Below, piece by piece: positions 24,722-33,995 of a stretch of DNA of 64,000 nucleotides. Location of the stretch: assembly GCF_006440775.1 (NCBI RefSeq), contig NZ_VFTZ01000009.1, positions 62,001 to 126,000 on the forward strand, written 5' to 3'. The stretch comes from Mesorhizobium sp. B2-7-2. Its GTDB lineage: Bacteria; Pseudomonadota; Alphaproteobacteria; Rhizobiales; Rhizobiaceae. A program made the position numbers and the translations under genes. The notes beneath the pieces were generated by a model. That model had not been told where the DNA came from, did not search any database, and saw only the letters and a program-made list of their open reading frames with translations. Position 1 is the first letter of the stretch. The number at the start of each line of letters is the position of its first letter.

Positions 24722-27523
24722 TCACTCGGCGGCCGCCTTGGCCTTGCCGTTGCGTTCGGACGAATTGCCTTCAAGCGTATCGATCAGCCGCTTGTGGATG
24801 GTGGCGGTGCGCGTCGGGCTGTCGATCTTCTGTCCGGTCAGGTCGGTGACGTAGAACGTGTCGATGACCTTCTCGCCGAACGTCGTGATATGCGCCGAGG
24901 CGATGTCGAGCGAAAGGTCGGAGAGCGTCCCGGTGATCTCGGACAGCAGGCCCGGCCGGTCCAGCCCCTCGACCTCGATCACCGAAAAACGGTTCGACAG
25001 CGTGTTGCGGATCTCGGCGCGCGGCGGAATCCGGAACGCCTTGGCGCCGCGCTTCGGCTTGGTGCGCTTCTCGATCATCTCGGGCAGCCAGCTCTTGCCC
25101 GAAAGCACGTCCTCGATCAGCCGGCCGACGCGCTCGGCGCGGCGGCGCTCGTCCTCGTCGCGGTCGAACTCCCTGGAGATCAGGATGGAGTCCAGCGCGC
25201 GGCCGTCCGAGGTGGTGAAGATCTGCGCGTCGACGATGTTGCCGCCCGCCGCGGCGCAAGCTCCCGCAATGATCGAAAGCAGGCGCGGATGGTCCGGCGC
25301 CAGCACGGTGATCTCCGTCACCGCCTCGAACTCATGCGTCTTGACCATGGTGGCGAGCTTCTTGCCGGCCGCATCCGCCTCGCGGATGAATTCGGCATGG
25401 CGAAGCTGGTCGGCAAGGTCAACCGCCAGAAGGTAATTCTCGTAGTGCTGCGCGACATAGCGCTTGCGCTCCTTCGCCGGCCAGGCGGACAGCGCCTCGG
25501 CCAGCCGCTCGCGCGCCGCGGCCGTGCGCTCGGCGCGCGAGACTTCCGAAAAGCCGCCCGTGAGGAGCAGTTCGGTCTCGTAATAGAGCGTGCGCAGCAA
25601 CTGCCCCTTCCAGCCGTTCCACACGCCCGGCCCGACGCCCCTGATGTCGCAGACGGTGAGGATCAAAAGCAGCTTCAGCCGCTCGGCCGATTGCACGATC
25701 GAAGCAAAATCCTCGATCGTCTTGCGGTCGTTGAGGTCGCGCGTCTGCGCCGTCATCGACATCACGAGGTGGTTCTCGACCAGCCAGGCGACCGTCTCGG
25801 TGTCGGCGGCCGACAGCCCCATATGCGGGCAGATGCGCCGCGCTATCCTGGCGCCGGCTTCCGAATGGTCTTCCGGCCGGCCCTTGGCGATGTCGTGCAG
25901 CAGCACCGCGACATAGAGCGCCTCCCGGCTCTTTCTCAGGCTAGGCATCAGCGTGTGCGACAGCGGATGCACCTTCGCGCCGTCGCCGCGCTCGATCTCG
26001 GCCAGCACGCCGATGCAGCGGATCAAATGCTCGTCCACCGTATAGTGGTGGTACATCGAGAACTGCATCATGGCGACGATCTTGCCGAAGTCCGGGATCA
26101 GCCTGCCGAGCAGCCCCGCCTCGTTCATGCGCCTGAGATTGAGCTCGGCATTGCGGTCCGATGTCAGGATGTCGAGGAACAGCCGGTTGGCTTCCTCGTC
26201 GCGGCGGAGCGACTTGTTGACGAGCCCGAGCGAGCGGGTGAGCAGCTTCAGCGCGTCGGGGTGGAACTCCAGCCCGTGCTTGTCGGCGAACCAGAACAGC
26301 CTGAGCAGATTGACCGGATCGCGCTCGAACACGCTGTCGTCGGCGATGTTGATGCGGTGATTGTCGACGATGAAGTCGGAGGTGCCGGCAAGCTTGCGCT
26401 TGCGCCGCGAGAAGGTGAGGAAGATGCGGTTGAAGCCCGGCACGTGCTTGGCCTGCTCTTCCTCGAGCGCCGCGCAGAAGATGCGGGTGAGGTCGCCGAC
26501 ATCCTTGGCGACGAGGAAATAGTGCTTCATGAAGCGCTCGACCGCCGACAGGCCGGGATGCGTCGTATAGCCCAGACGCTCTGCGATCTCGCGCTGGATG
26601 TCGAAATGCAGCCGCTCTTCCGCCTTGCCGGTAAGGAAATGCATGTGGCAGCGCACCGCCCAGAGAAAATCCTCGGCCTTCTGGAATTCGCGATATTCGG
26701 CCTCGGTGAAGACGCCCTTCTCGACCAGTTCCTCGCCGGTGCGCACGCGATAGAAATATTTGCCGATCCAAAACAGCGTTTGCAGGTCGCGCAGGCCGCC
26801 CTTGCCGTCCTTGACATTGGGCTCGACCAGATAGCGGCTTTCGCCGGCCTTGGCGTGGCGCTCGTCGCGCTCGGCAAGCTTGGCCTGCACATATTCTGGC
26901 CCGGTGGTGCGCACCACTTCATGGTCGAAGCGGGTGAGCAGTTCTTCGTAGAGCTTCTGTTCGCCCCACAGGAAGCGTGCCTCGAGGATCGACGTGCGGA
27001 TGGTGATGTCGCCGCGCGACAGCCTGAGGCACTCGTCGATGTTGCGGGTGGCGTGGCCGACCTTCAGCCCCATGTCCCACAGCATGTAGAGCATGTATTC
27101 GACGATCTGCTCGCCCCATGGGGTCTGCTTGTAGGGCAGCAGGAAAAGCAGGTCGATGTCGGAGCCCGGCGCCAGCGTGCCGCGGCCGTAGCCGCCGACG
27201 GCAACGACCGCCATGCGCTCGGCCGCGGACCGGTTCTTGACCCGGTAGACATGGGTGGCGGCGAAATCATAGAGCGCCCGGATCAGATCATCCATCAGAT
27301 GCGACAGCCGCTCGGCGCAGGCATTGCCGCCGCCGTCCTGCTTGAGCATGGTCTCGGCGATCTTTCGCCCTTCGGCCATCCTGGCCTTGAGCAGCTGGAG
27401 GACGGCCGTGCGGACAGCCGGTCCTGAACCGTCGCCGGCGCTCGCCGCCGTCAACGCGGTCAAGTCGCGGCGCAGCGCGTCGCCATCGATGATTTCGTCG
27501 AGTTTCAGGGAAATCTTTGCCAT
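24722..27523 (-). CDS. glnD: Bifunctional PII uridylyltransferase/UMP-removing enzyme GlnD
   Basis: 933 residues, the normal rhizobial length, from the ATG at 27523 ([13 protein letters not shown]). The order is: nucleotidyltransferase domain with [19 protein letters not shown], a central helical region, an HD domain with HDIAKG, and two C-terminal ACT domains (one beginning about [12 protein letters not shown], one about [13 protein letters not shown]). It adds UMP to or removes it from PII proteins according to glutamine, setting nitrogen status. The frame remains open far upstream, antisense through copA, but this is a high-GC artefact. In Sinorhizobium glnD adjoins mutS; here 6.5 kb separates them. 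Confidence 0.97.
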   Translation of the reverse strand: MAKISLKLDEIIDGDALRRDLTALTAASAGDGSGPAVRTAVLQLLKARMAEGRKIAETMLKQDGGGNACAERLSHLMDDLIRALYDFAATHVYRVKNRSAAERMAVVAVGGYGRGTLAPGSDIDLLFLLPYKQTPWGEQIVEYMLYMLWDMGLKVGHATRNIDECLRLSRGDITIRTSILEARFLWGEQKLYEELLTRFDHEVVRTTGPEYVQAKLAERDERHAKAGESRYLVEPNVKDGKGGLRDLQTLFWIGKYFYRVRTGEELVEKGVFTEAEYREFQKAEDFLWAVRCHMHFLTGKAEERLHFDIQREIAERLGYTTHPGLSAVERFMKHYFLVAKDVGDLTRIFCAALEEEQAKHVPGFNRIFLTFSRRKRKLAGTSDFIVDNHRINIADDSVFERDPVNLLRLFWFADKHGLEFHPDALKLLTRSLGLVNKSLRRDEEANRLFLDILTSDRNAELNLRRMNEAGLLGRLIPDFGKIVAMMQFSMYHHYTVDEHLIRCIGVLAEIERGDGAKVHPLSHTLMPSLRKSREALYVAVLLHDIAKGRPEDHSEAGARIARRICPHMGLSAADTETVAWLVENHLVMSMTAQTRDLNDRKTIEDFASIVQSAERLKLLLILTVCDIRGVGPGVWNGWKGQLLRTLYYETELLLTGGFSEVSRAERTAAARERLAEALSAWPAKERKRYVAQHYENYLLAVDLADQLRHAEFIREADAAGKKLATMVKTHEFEAVTEITVLAPDHPRLLSIIAGACAAAGGNIVDAQIFTTSDGRALDSILISREFDRDEDERRRAERVGRLIEDVLSGKSWLPEMIEKRTKPKRGAKAFRIPPRAEIRNTLSNRFSVIEVEGLDRPGLLSEITGTLSDLSLDIASAHITTFGEKVIDTFYVTDLTGQKIDSPTRTATIHKRLIDTLEGNSSERNGKAKAAAE

Positions 27524-27645
27524 TCGGCGGCGTCTATAGCGCGTTTTCGCGGCGCTGTGTATGGGGCGGGCGGCGCGTTTCCGGCAGCGCACGATGACGC
27601 CACGCGAAGCCGGATGGCGAAAGCCGGAAAAATTCAAACCATCCC

Positions 27646-27676
27646 TTGACCTTCCAGTTACTGGAAGCACTACCTC
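27646..27676 (+). promoter_or_regulatory. CueR/HmrR-type promoter of copA
   Basis: TTGACC (27646-27651), a 19-bp spacer, then TACCTC (27671-27676). The overlong spacer contains CTTCCAGTTACTGGAAG (27651-27667), an inverted repeat with 8-base arms that are perfect around one central base. This is the standard MerR-type arrangement, and CTTCC...GGAAG arms are those of copper regulators. The copA ATG is 30 bp downstream. Confidence 0.85.
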
Positions 27677-27706
27677 CGCCTCAAGTTTGAAATTCAGAGG
27701 CCTGGC

Positions 27707-30211
27707 ATGACCCATTCCGACCACCACCACCATCATGCGCATGGCGGCGGCTGCTGCTCTGCGAAGGATGTCGCGCCCGACACCGAAGCGGTGATTCGCG
27801 ATCCTGTCTGCGGCATGACGGTCGATCCGGCGGCCGGCAAGCCGACGGCCGAGCATGGCGGCCGGACGTTTCATTTCTGCAGCGAGCGCTGCCGCACGAA
27901 ATTCCAGGCCGAACCGGAAACGTATCTTTCCGCCACCGACCCCGTCTGCGGCATGAATGTCGATCGGGCAAGCGCCAGACACTTTCTGCGCCATGAAGGG
28001 CAGGGCTTCTATTTCTGCTCCGCCGGTTGCAAGGCCAAGTTCGAGGCGGAGCCGGCAAAATACCTCGCTGGCCGGCCCGAGCCGCAGCCGATGCCCAAGG
28101 GCACGCAATACACCTGCCCGATGCATCCCGAGATCGTCCGCGACAAGCCAGGCTCCTGTCCGATCTGCGGCATGGCGCTGGAGCCGATGGGCGTGCCGAC
28201 AGGCGAGGAAGGCCCGAATCCCGAGCTCATCGATTTCACGCGCCGGTTCTGGGTCAGCGCGGTGCTCTCCGTGCCGCTCCTGATCATTGCCATGGCGCCG
28301 ATGCTGGGCTTCAGCTTCGAAACCCTCATCAACGGCCGCGCCAAGACCTGGGTGGAGCTGGGACTGGCGAGCCCGGTGGTGCTGTGGGCGGCGTTTCCGT
28401 TCTTCCATCGCGGCTGGGAATCGATCCTTAACCGCAGCCCCAATATGTGGACTCTGATCTCGCTGGGCGTCGGGGCCGCCTACTTCTACAGCGTGGTCGC
28501 CGCCCTGTTCCCGGACATCTTCCCGCATCAGTTCCGCGGTCATGACGGCGCAGTCCCGGTCTATTTCGAGGCCGCCGCTGTCATCGTCGCGCTGGTCTTT
28601 CTCGGCCAGGTGCTGGAACTCAAGGCCCGCGAGCGCACCGGATCGGCCATCCGCGCGCTTTTGGACCTTGCCCCGAAAACGGCGCGGCTGATCGGCGCCG
28701 ACGGCTCCGAGAAGGACGTGCCGCTCGACAGCGTCAAGTCCGGCGACCGCTTGCGCATCCGTCCCGGCGATGCCGTGCCGGTCGACGGGATCGTCCTCGA
28801 GGGCCGCTCGGCGATCGATGAATCGATGATCACCGGCGAACCGCTGCCGGTCGAGAAGACGGAGGGCGACACGCTCACCGGCGGCACGCTGAACAAGAAC
28901 GGCTCGCTGGTCATGCGCGCCGAGAAGGTCGGCGCCGAGACCACGTTGTCGCGCATTGTCGAGCTGGTCGCCAAGGCGCAGCGTTCGCGGGCGCCGATCC
29001 AGGGTCTCGCCGACCGCGTGTCCTTCTATTTTGTCCCGGCCGTCGTTCTGGTCGCGGTCCTGGCCTTCATCGCCTGGTCGATCTTTGGCCCCGAACCGAG
29101 CCTGATCTTCGCCATCGTCTCGGCGGTGTCGGTGCTGATCATCGCCTGTCCCTGCGCGCTCGGCCTTGCGACGCCGATGTCGATCATGACCGCCACCGGG
29201 CGCGGCGCGCATGCCGGCGTGCTGATCAAGGAAGCGGCGGCATTGGAACGTTTCGCTTCGGTCGACACGCTGATCGTCGATAAGACCGGCACGCTGACCG
29301 AGGGCAAGCCGCGGCTTACCGACGTCGTTCCGGTCGCGGGCATCGACGAGAACGAGCTGCTGGGCCTCGCGGCCGCGCTGGAAAAGGGCTCCGAGCATCC
29401 GCTGGCCGAGGCGATCGTCGAGGGCGCCGCCGCGCGCGGCCTGAAGCTGGCCGACGCGGTCGATTTCGAAGCCATCACCGGCAAGGGCGTTTCGGGCACG
29501 GTTTCGGGCAGGAAGGTCGCGCTCGGTAATGCGGCCATGATGGCGGACCTCCGTGTCGCAACGTCGGCGGCCAATGCCGAGGCGCTGCAGGCCGAAGGCA
29601 AGACGGTCATGTTCGTGGCTGTCGAGGGCAGTTTCGCCGGTATTGTCGCCGTCGCCGATCCCGTAAAGGCGACGACAGCCGAGGCGATAAGGGCGCTGCA
29701 CGACAAGGGGCTGCGCATCATCATGGCGACAGGCGACAACGAGCGCACGGCACGAGCGATCGCCGGCAGGCTCGGCATCGACGAGGTCCGCGCCGGGTTG
29801 CTGCCGGATGAGAAGGGCCAGCTGGTCGAGGAGCTGCGTGCCAAGGGCGCCGGCGTCGCCATGGCCGGCGACGGTGTCAACGACGCGCCGGCGCTGGCCG
29901 GCGCCGATGTCGGCATCGCCATGGGCACCGGCGCCGATGTCGCGGTCGAAAGCGCCGGCATCACGCTGGTCAAGGGCGACTTGAATGGCATCGTCAGGGC
30001 ACGCACGCTCGCCCAGGCGACGATCCGCAACATCCGCCAGAACCTGTTCTTTGCCTTCCTCTATAACGTGCTCGGCGTGCCGGTCGCGGCCGGCGTGCTG
30101 TATCCGCTCACCGGCACGCTTTTGTCGCCGATGCTGGCGGCGGCGGCGATGAGCCTGTCATCGGTCTCCGTGATCGGCAACGCGCTGCGGCTGAGAACGT
30201 TGAAACTCTGA
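27707..30211 (+). CDS. copA: Copper-exporting P1B-type ATPase with YHS domains
   Basis: 834 residues. The N terminus is unusual: a His-rich tip ([15 protein letters not shown]), two YHS domains ([10 protein letters not shown] near 32, [10 protein letters not shown] near 78) and a heavy-metal-binding domain (YTCPMHPEI...[10 protein letters not shown]), but no classical HMA CxxC domain. Eight membrane segments follow. The ion-path motif is CPC (481-483) and the phosphorylation site is D525 in [14 protein letters not shown] and GDGVNDAP motifs are present. It exports Cu(I) across the inner membrane. Controlled by the CueR-type promoter upstream and followed by a DUF305 copper-related gene. Confidence 0.95.
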   Translation: MTHSDHHHHHAHGGGCCSAKDVAPDTEAVIRDPVCGMTVDPAAGKPTAEHGGRTFHFCSERCRTKFQAEPETYLSATDPVCGMNVDRASARHFLRHEGQGFYFCSAGCKAKFEAEPAKYLAGRPEPQPMPKGTQYTCPMHPEIVRDKPGSCPICGMALEPMGVPTGEEGPNPELIDFTRRFWVSAVLSVPLLIIAMAPMLGFSFETLINGRAKTWVELGLASPVVLWAAFPFFHRGWESILNRSPNMWTLISLGVGAAYFYSVVAALFPDIFPHQFRGHDGAVPVYFEAAAVIVALVFLGQVLELKARERTGSAIRALLDLAPKTARLIGADGSEKDVPLDSVKSGDRLRIRPGDAVPVDGIVLEGRSAIDESMITGEPLPVEKTEGDTLTGGTLNKNGSLVMRAEKVGAETTLSRIVELVAKAQRSRAPIQGLADRVSFYFVPAVVLVAVLAFIAWSIFGPEPSLIFAIVSAVSVLIIACPCALGLATPMSIMTATGRGAHAGVLIKEAAALERFASVDTLIVDKTGTLTEGKPRLTDVVPVAGIDENELLGLAAALEKGSEHPLAEAIVEGAAARGLKLADAVDFEAITGKGVSGTVSGRKVALGNAAMMADLRVATSAANAEALQAEGKTVMFVAVEGSFAGIVAVADPVKATTAEAIRALHDKGLRIIMATGDNERTARAIAGRLGIDEVRAGLLPDEKGQLVEELRAKGAGVAMAGDGVNDAPALAGADVGIAMGTGADVAVESAGITLVKGDLNGIVRARTLAQATIRNIRQNLFFAFLYNVLGVPVAAGVLYPLTGTLLSPMLAAAAMSLSSVSVIGNALRLRTLKL

Positions 30212-30252
30212 GCAAGACCCCCAGATACGAAATCCAACAGAAGGAGACCTGA

Positions 30253-30642
30253 ATGACCCTGGCCAAGAAAATCGTGCTGCTTTTGATGGCGGCCGGAATG
30301 CTGCTCGCCGTGTTCCTCGAGAGCGTGCCGGCCTCGTCGGAGGAGATGAAGCACGACATGTCCAAGATGGCGATGGGCGCCCAGAGCCCGGCCACCGTCG
30401 GCTACGAGAAGGCGATGAAGAAGATGCACAAGGACATGACGATCAAATACACCGGCAATGCCGATGTCGATTTCGTCCGCGGCATGATCCCGCATCATCA
30501 GGGCGCCATCGACATGGCCAAGGTGGTAATCGCCAATGGCAAGGATCCGGAAATCCGCAAGCTCGCCGAAGGCGTCGTTACGGCACAGGAAGCCGAGATC
30601 AAGCAGATGCAGGACTGGCTCGCCAAGCATCCGGCGAAATAG
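30253..30642 (+). CDS. DUF305 (CopM-like) periplasmic protein
   Basis: 129 residues with an N-terminal hydrophobic signal or anchor ([20 protein letters not shown]). The mature part is rich in Met and His ([11 protein letters not shown]) and carries the DUF305 signature [17 protein letters not shown], a ferritin-like helical bundle. Some DUF305 proteins bind copper, for example CopM. A strong Shine-Dalgarno (AGAAGGAGA) precedes the ATG. It lies 41 bp behind copA on the same strand, so it is very likely co-transcribed and copper-induced. Confidence 0.9.
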   Translation: MTLAKKIVLLLMAAGMLLAVFLESVPASSEEMKHDMSKMAMGAQSPATVGYEKAMKKMHKDMTIKYTGNADVDFVRGMIPHHQGAIDMAKVVIANGKDPEIRKLAEGVVTAQEAEIKQMQDWLAKHPAK

Positions 30643-30731
30643 TCACTGCGGGAAATCCGGGCGGCCAGCCGGCGTCGGTCTGGATTTCCGGCTGTGGCTG
30701 TGCTGCGATCCAGCCTTACGCGGAGAACGCC

Positions 30732-31577
30732 ATGCCCTCGTCGATCAGAACCTTGAAGCTGCCGTCGGGCGAAACCGTCCCGGTGCTGGGCCAAGGCACC
30801 TGGAAGATGGGTGAGGATCGATGGCGCCATGCCGATGATGTCGCGGCGCTGAAGCTTGGGCTGGACCTCGGCATGAAGCTGATCGACACGGCGGAAATGT
30901 ATGCCGATGGCGGCGCCGAGGAGGTGGTGGCGCAAGCCATCGCCGGGCGCCGCGACGAGACCTTCCTGGTCTCCAAGGTGCTGCCCTCCAACGCCTCGCG
31001 CGCCGGCGTGAAGCGCGCCTGCGAGAGCAGCCTGAAGCGCCTCGCTACCGACCGCATCGATCTCTATCTGCTGCATTGGCCCGGCAGCGTGCCGCTGTCC
31101 GAAACCGTGGAGGCGTTCGAGGCGCTGAAGTCGCAAGGCAAGATCCGCCACTGGGGCGTCAGCAATTTCGACACCGACGAGATGGAGGACCTTGTCGGGC
31201 TGCCGTCCGGCGCCAACGTCCAGACCAATCAGGTGCTCTACAACCTGTCGCGGCGCGGCCCGGAATTCGACCTTGCGCCGTGGTGCGTGAAGCGCGGCAT
31301 CCCGCTGATGGCTTATTCGCCGGTCGAGCAGGGCGCGCTGGCTCGCAATGCCCGGCTCGAGGCGGTCGCTGCCCGCCACGACGCAACGGCCGCGCAGATC
31401 GCGCTTGCCTGGATAATGATGCAGGACGGCGTCATCGCCATCCCGAAGGCCGGCCGCCAGGAGCATGTCCGCCAGAACGCCGCCGCGCTCGATATCCAAT
31501 TGACTGCGGAGGATTTCGCCGAGCTCGATCGCGCATTCCCGCCGCCGACGCGCAAGCGCGGCCTGGAAATGATCTAG
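30732..31577 (+). CDS. Aldo/keto reductase
   Basis: NADPH-dependent (alpha/beta)8-barrel oxidoreductase, 281 residues. The catalytic tetrad region is seen in [15 protein letters not shown] (Asp and Tyr), FLVSKVLP (Lys) and LYLLHWPG (His). The cofactor end is near [14 protein letters not shown]. The substrate is unknown. It follows the copper genes on the same strand with an 89-bp gap and may or may not share their transcript. The 422-bp gap behind it contains repeat A3. Confidence 0.93.
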   Translation: MPSSIRTLKLPSGETVPVLGQGTWKMGEDRWRHADDVAALKLGLDLGMKLIDTAEMYADGGAEEVVAQAIAGRRDETFLVSKVLPSNASRAGVKRACESSLKRLATDRIDLYLLHWPGSVPLSETVEAFEALKSQGKIRHWGVSNFDTDEMEDLVGLPSGANVQTNQVLYNLSRRGPEFDLAPWCVKRGIPLMAYSPVEQGALARNARLEAVAARHDATAAQIALAWIMMQDGVIAIPKAGRQEHVRQNAAALDIQLTAEDFAELDRAFPPPTRKRGLEMI

Positions 31578-31638
31578 TGGCACTGCACAGGGATGTTGAT
31601 CGGCCGGCTCTGTTTTATGGCAGGCGGCATGCGCTGGA

Positions 31639-31864
31639 GATTGGCCGAAACGCCCATCGCGATCGTCATTCCAGGGCGGAGCAGCCGCGAAGCGGCGTCG
31701 CGGAGACCCTGGAATCCATTCCGTGACCTGGGCCGTGGGATGCGGCGAAGCAGAATTCTGCACCCTTGCTACGCCTCGATGTCACGGATTCTATGGTCTG
31801 CGCCGCGTCGCTTCGCTCCTTGCTCCGCCATAGAATGACGAGGTGGCGGCGGCTTCAACCAATC
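31639..31864. repeat. Intergenic double-hairpin repeat, family A, copy A3
   Basis: Lies in the 422-bp gap between the aldo/keto reductase and the MBL gene. The left half-hairpin has the stem ATTCCAGGG (31668-31676) with CCCTGGAAT (31707-31715). The right one has ATTCTATGG (31788-31796) with CCATAGAAT (31828-31836). The outer ends are GATTGGCC and CCAATC. The two halves therefore carry different stems. The rest of the gap (31865-31999) holds nothing I can identify. Confidence 0.9.
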
Positions 31865-31999
31865 CCCGGCGTTTGCGCTGATTTCACAGAAATGAACGGA
31901 AAATCTTGCACCAAGACAGACCTCAACCCTTCAAATCCCTGTGTCGAGGGAACTAACCAAAAACCTCGCGACGGAATGCGCGGTTGAAAGAGAGCAAGC

Positions 32000-32809
32000 G
32001 TGGAACGAATTTCAGCCGGACCTCATTACACGGCCTATAAAATCGGCGACTTGACCGTTACCTCGCTGCGCGACGGTTACGTCGATATGCCGGTCCGTCG
32101 ACTGCGCCAGCCGGGAGACAAGCCTTTCGGCGACGATCTGCCGCCGCAGGTGCCGCTCTTCGACGGCGCGCTCCGATTGTCGGTCAATGCCTTTGCCATC
32201 GACGACGGCGAAGACATCACGCTGATCGATACCGGATCCTCGAATGCATGGCACCCGACGATGGGCTTTCTGCCGCAGGCGCTGAGCGAAGCGAAGATCG
32301 CCGTCGATCGGATACGAACGGTCGCCTTCACCCACACCCATCTCGACCATATCCAAGGGCTCGTCCGTCCGGATGGCGGGGACGGTTTCCCGCAGCTCTC
32401 CCGCTTGCTTGTCCCTCGAGCCGAGCTCGACATGTTCCGGTCGGAAGCGAGGTTGAGCCGCTTCCATGACCGAGCGCAGCCCCTGGACCCGGGACAGCAC
32501 TTGAGCGCGAACATCGAGGCGGTCGCCGCCCCGGGTCATGAAATCGGCCATACCTGCTTTCGTGCCACGAGCCGCGGCGAAACATTGCTGGCCTGGGGCG
32601 ACCTTGTGCACGTGCCGTCGCTTCAGTTCGATCGGCCGGACATCACATGGGAATTCGACGCCGACAAGGAGCAGGCACGGGCAACGCGGCTGCAGATATT
32701 GGCTCTTGCCGCCGACAACGCCTGGTGCGTTGCAGGGGCGCATCTCGACTCACCGGGCATCGGCCGGGTTTCCCGAACCGAGACGGGCTTCCGCTTCGAA
32801 CCTTTGTAG
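32000..32809 (+). CDS. MBL-fold metallo-hydrolase
   Basis: 269 residues from a GTG start. The binuclear zinc signature THTHLDH is at 111-117. Further ligands are likely in APGHEIGHTCF and GDLVH, and the C-terminal HLD may supply the last histidine. The N-terminal part (YKIGDLTVTSLRDGY) matches the lactonase-like, quorum-quenching type branch of the superfamily, but the substrate cannot be assigned. It is convergent with the TetR gene, 9 bp away. Confidence 0.9.
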   Translation: MERISAGPHYTAYKIGDLTVTSLRDGYVDMPVRRLRQPGDKPFGDDLPPQVPLFDGALRLSVNAFAIDDGEDITLIDTGSSNAWHPTMGFLPQALSEAKIAVDRIRTVAFTHTHLDHIQGLVRPDGGDGFPQLSRLLVPRAELDMFRSEARLSRFHDRAQPLDPGQHLSANIEAVAAPGHEIGHTCFRATSRGETLLAWGDLVHVPSLQFDRPDITWEFDADKEQARATRLQILALAADNAWCVAGAHLDSPGIGRVSRTETGFRFEPL

Positions 32810-32818
32810 GAACCCGAG

Positions 32819-33388
32819 TTAGGCCTTGACCGGCAGCCCAAGCCGCATGCGCAGCCGGCGCAGCGTACGGGAGAATACCCCGGCATCGTCAGCGGCACGG
32901 GCAAGGGTGAGCGCGCCCTGGATTGCGGCAACGGTTTCCTCGGCCAGCTCGACTGCTTCGGTTTTCCCATGCCCAACTCGCGCCAGCGCATCGGCGAGGT
33001 GCGCGACCCAGCGGCCGAAATAGTCCCTGATTTGGCTGGCGAAGACGTCGCGGGATGCCTCCAGCGCGAAGGCGCCGACGAGACAGACCCGGCGCCCGGA
33101 GCGGAAGTAGCTGTCAGTCGCCGCGAGCATCTGCTCGATCCCGGCCGACGGATCGGCGCCGTCGCGCAGCGGCGCAAAGACATTATCCTCGAACCAGCCG
33201 TCGATATGGGCAATGACGGCCCTGGCCATCTCCTCCTTGCCGCCCGGAAAGAAGTGGTAGAGGCTCCCCTTGCCGAGCCCCGCCGCCTCGCCGATCAGGG
33301 CCAGGCTGGCGCCGTCATAGCCGTTCTCGCGGAAGACTTCCGCCACGATCGCCAGCAACTGGTCGCGGTCCGGAGCGATGCGTCGCAT
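32819..33388 (-). CDS. TetR family transcriptional regulator
   Basis: 189 residues. The N-terminal helix-turn-helix is typical (VFRENGYDGASLALIGEAAG then GKGSLYHFFPGGKEEM), and the C-terminal part resembles the YcdC/LmrA-like ligand-binding region. It lies downstream of the DUF1348 gene on the same strand, with repeat D in the 65-bp gap. The symmetric site at 33955-33974, upstream of the DUF1348 gene, is a good candidate operator. Confidence 0.92.
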   Translation of the reverse strand: MRRIAPDRDQLLAIVAEVFRENGYDGASLALIGEAAGLGKGSLYHFFPGGKEEMARAVIAHIDGWFEDNVFAPLRDGADPSAGIEQMLAATDSYFRSGRRVCLVGAFALEASRDVFASQIRDYFGRWVAHLADALARVGHGKTEAVELAEETVAAIQGALTLARAADDAGVFSRTLRRLRMRLGLPVKA

Positions 33389-33405
33389 GCTTAGTGTTCT
33401 TGTTT

Positions 33406-33455
33406 GAGCATGATCTTTTCCAAAAACCGCTACGCACTTTTTGAGGTCATGTTCT
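33406..33455. repeat. Short intergenic palindrome, family D
   Basis: GAGCATGATC followed by TTTTCCAAAAACCGC on one side, and ACTTTTTGAGGTCATGTTC on the other, forming an imperfect inverted repeat of about 50 bp. It fills the gap between TetR and the DUF1348 gene and its end overlaps the stop codon of the latter. The pattern is typical of short palindromes dispersed in rhizobial genomes. Confidence 0.7.
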
Positions 33456-33918
33456 AAAGCCCGAGTTCCGAAAGGCCGGGATGGTCGTCCGGCCGGCGGC
33501 CGAGCGGCCAGTGATATTTCCGCTCGCGCTCCGTGATCGGCAGGTCGTTGATGCTCGCCACGCGACGGCGCATCAGCCCGGCCTCGTCGAATTCCCAGTT
33601 CTCGTTGCCGTAGGAGCGGAACCAGTGGCCGCTATCGTCGCGCCATTCATAGGCGAAGCGCACCGCGATGCGGTTGTCGTTCCAGGTCCAGACCTCCTTG
33701 ATCAGGCGATAATCCAGCTCGCGCGCCCATTTGCGCTTGAGGAAATCGACGATCTCGCCGCGACCCGAGATGAATTCGGCCCGGTTGCGCCAGCTGCTGT
33801 CCTCGGTATAGGCGAGCGAAACGCGTTCCGGGTCGCGGCTGTTCCAGGCATCCTCGGCGAGGCGCGCCTTTTGCGCCGCTGTCTCGGCCGTGAAGGGCGG
33901 CAATGGCGGACGGCTCAT
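33454..33918 (-). CDS. DUF1348 family protein (NTF2-like fold)
   Basis: 154 residues from the ATG at 33918 ([10 protein letters not shown]); the frame is open to 33987 but would cross the operator-like site. It has SnoaL/NTF2-like features: [20 protein letters not shown], then [17 protein letters not shown] and [15 protein letters not shown]. Members are small cytoplasmic proteins of unknown function. It is first in a probable operon with the TetR gene, behind a TTGTACC-N4-GGTACAA operator. Confidence 0.88.
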   Translation of the reverse strand: MSRPPLPPFTAETAAQKARLAEDAWNSRDPERVSLAYTEDSSWRNRAEFISGRGEIVDFLKRKWARELDYRLIKEVWTWNDNRIAVRFAYEWRDDSGHWFRSYGNENWEFDEAGLMRRRVASINDLPITERERKYHWPLGRRPDDHPGLSELGL

Positions 33919-33954
33919 GAAATCTCCTGTCGGTTCCGATCGTCGATAACCGAC

Positions 33955-33974
33955 ATTGTACCGACCGGTACAAT
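33955..33974 (-). promoter_or_regulatory. Palindromic operator upstream of DUF1348-TetR
   Basis: ATTGTACC (33955-33962), GACC, GGTACAAT (33967-33974): a perfect 8+8 bp inverted repeat with a 4-base spacer, 36 bp before the DUF1348 start. Size and symmetry are typical of TetR-family operators, and the TetR gene at 32819 is the obvious binder. Confidence 0.7.
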
Positions 33975-33995
33975 CAGTCAAGGCCACGCCTGGTT

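Noticed and set aside
24719..27427. Plus-strand ORF of 902 residues opposite glnD
   Set aside because: Antisense shadow of glnD, rich in Arg, Asp and Gly repeats without any family pattern.
27524..29701. Open frame on the minus strand upstream of glnD, giving a 1659-residue ORF antisense to copA
   Set aside because: It is the complement of copA, lacks any recognisable family, and glnD has a normal ATG at 27523 with normal family length. In GC-rich DNA the antisense frame is often free of stops.
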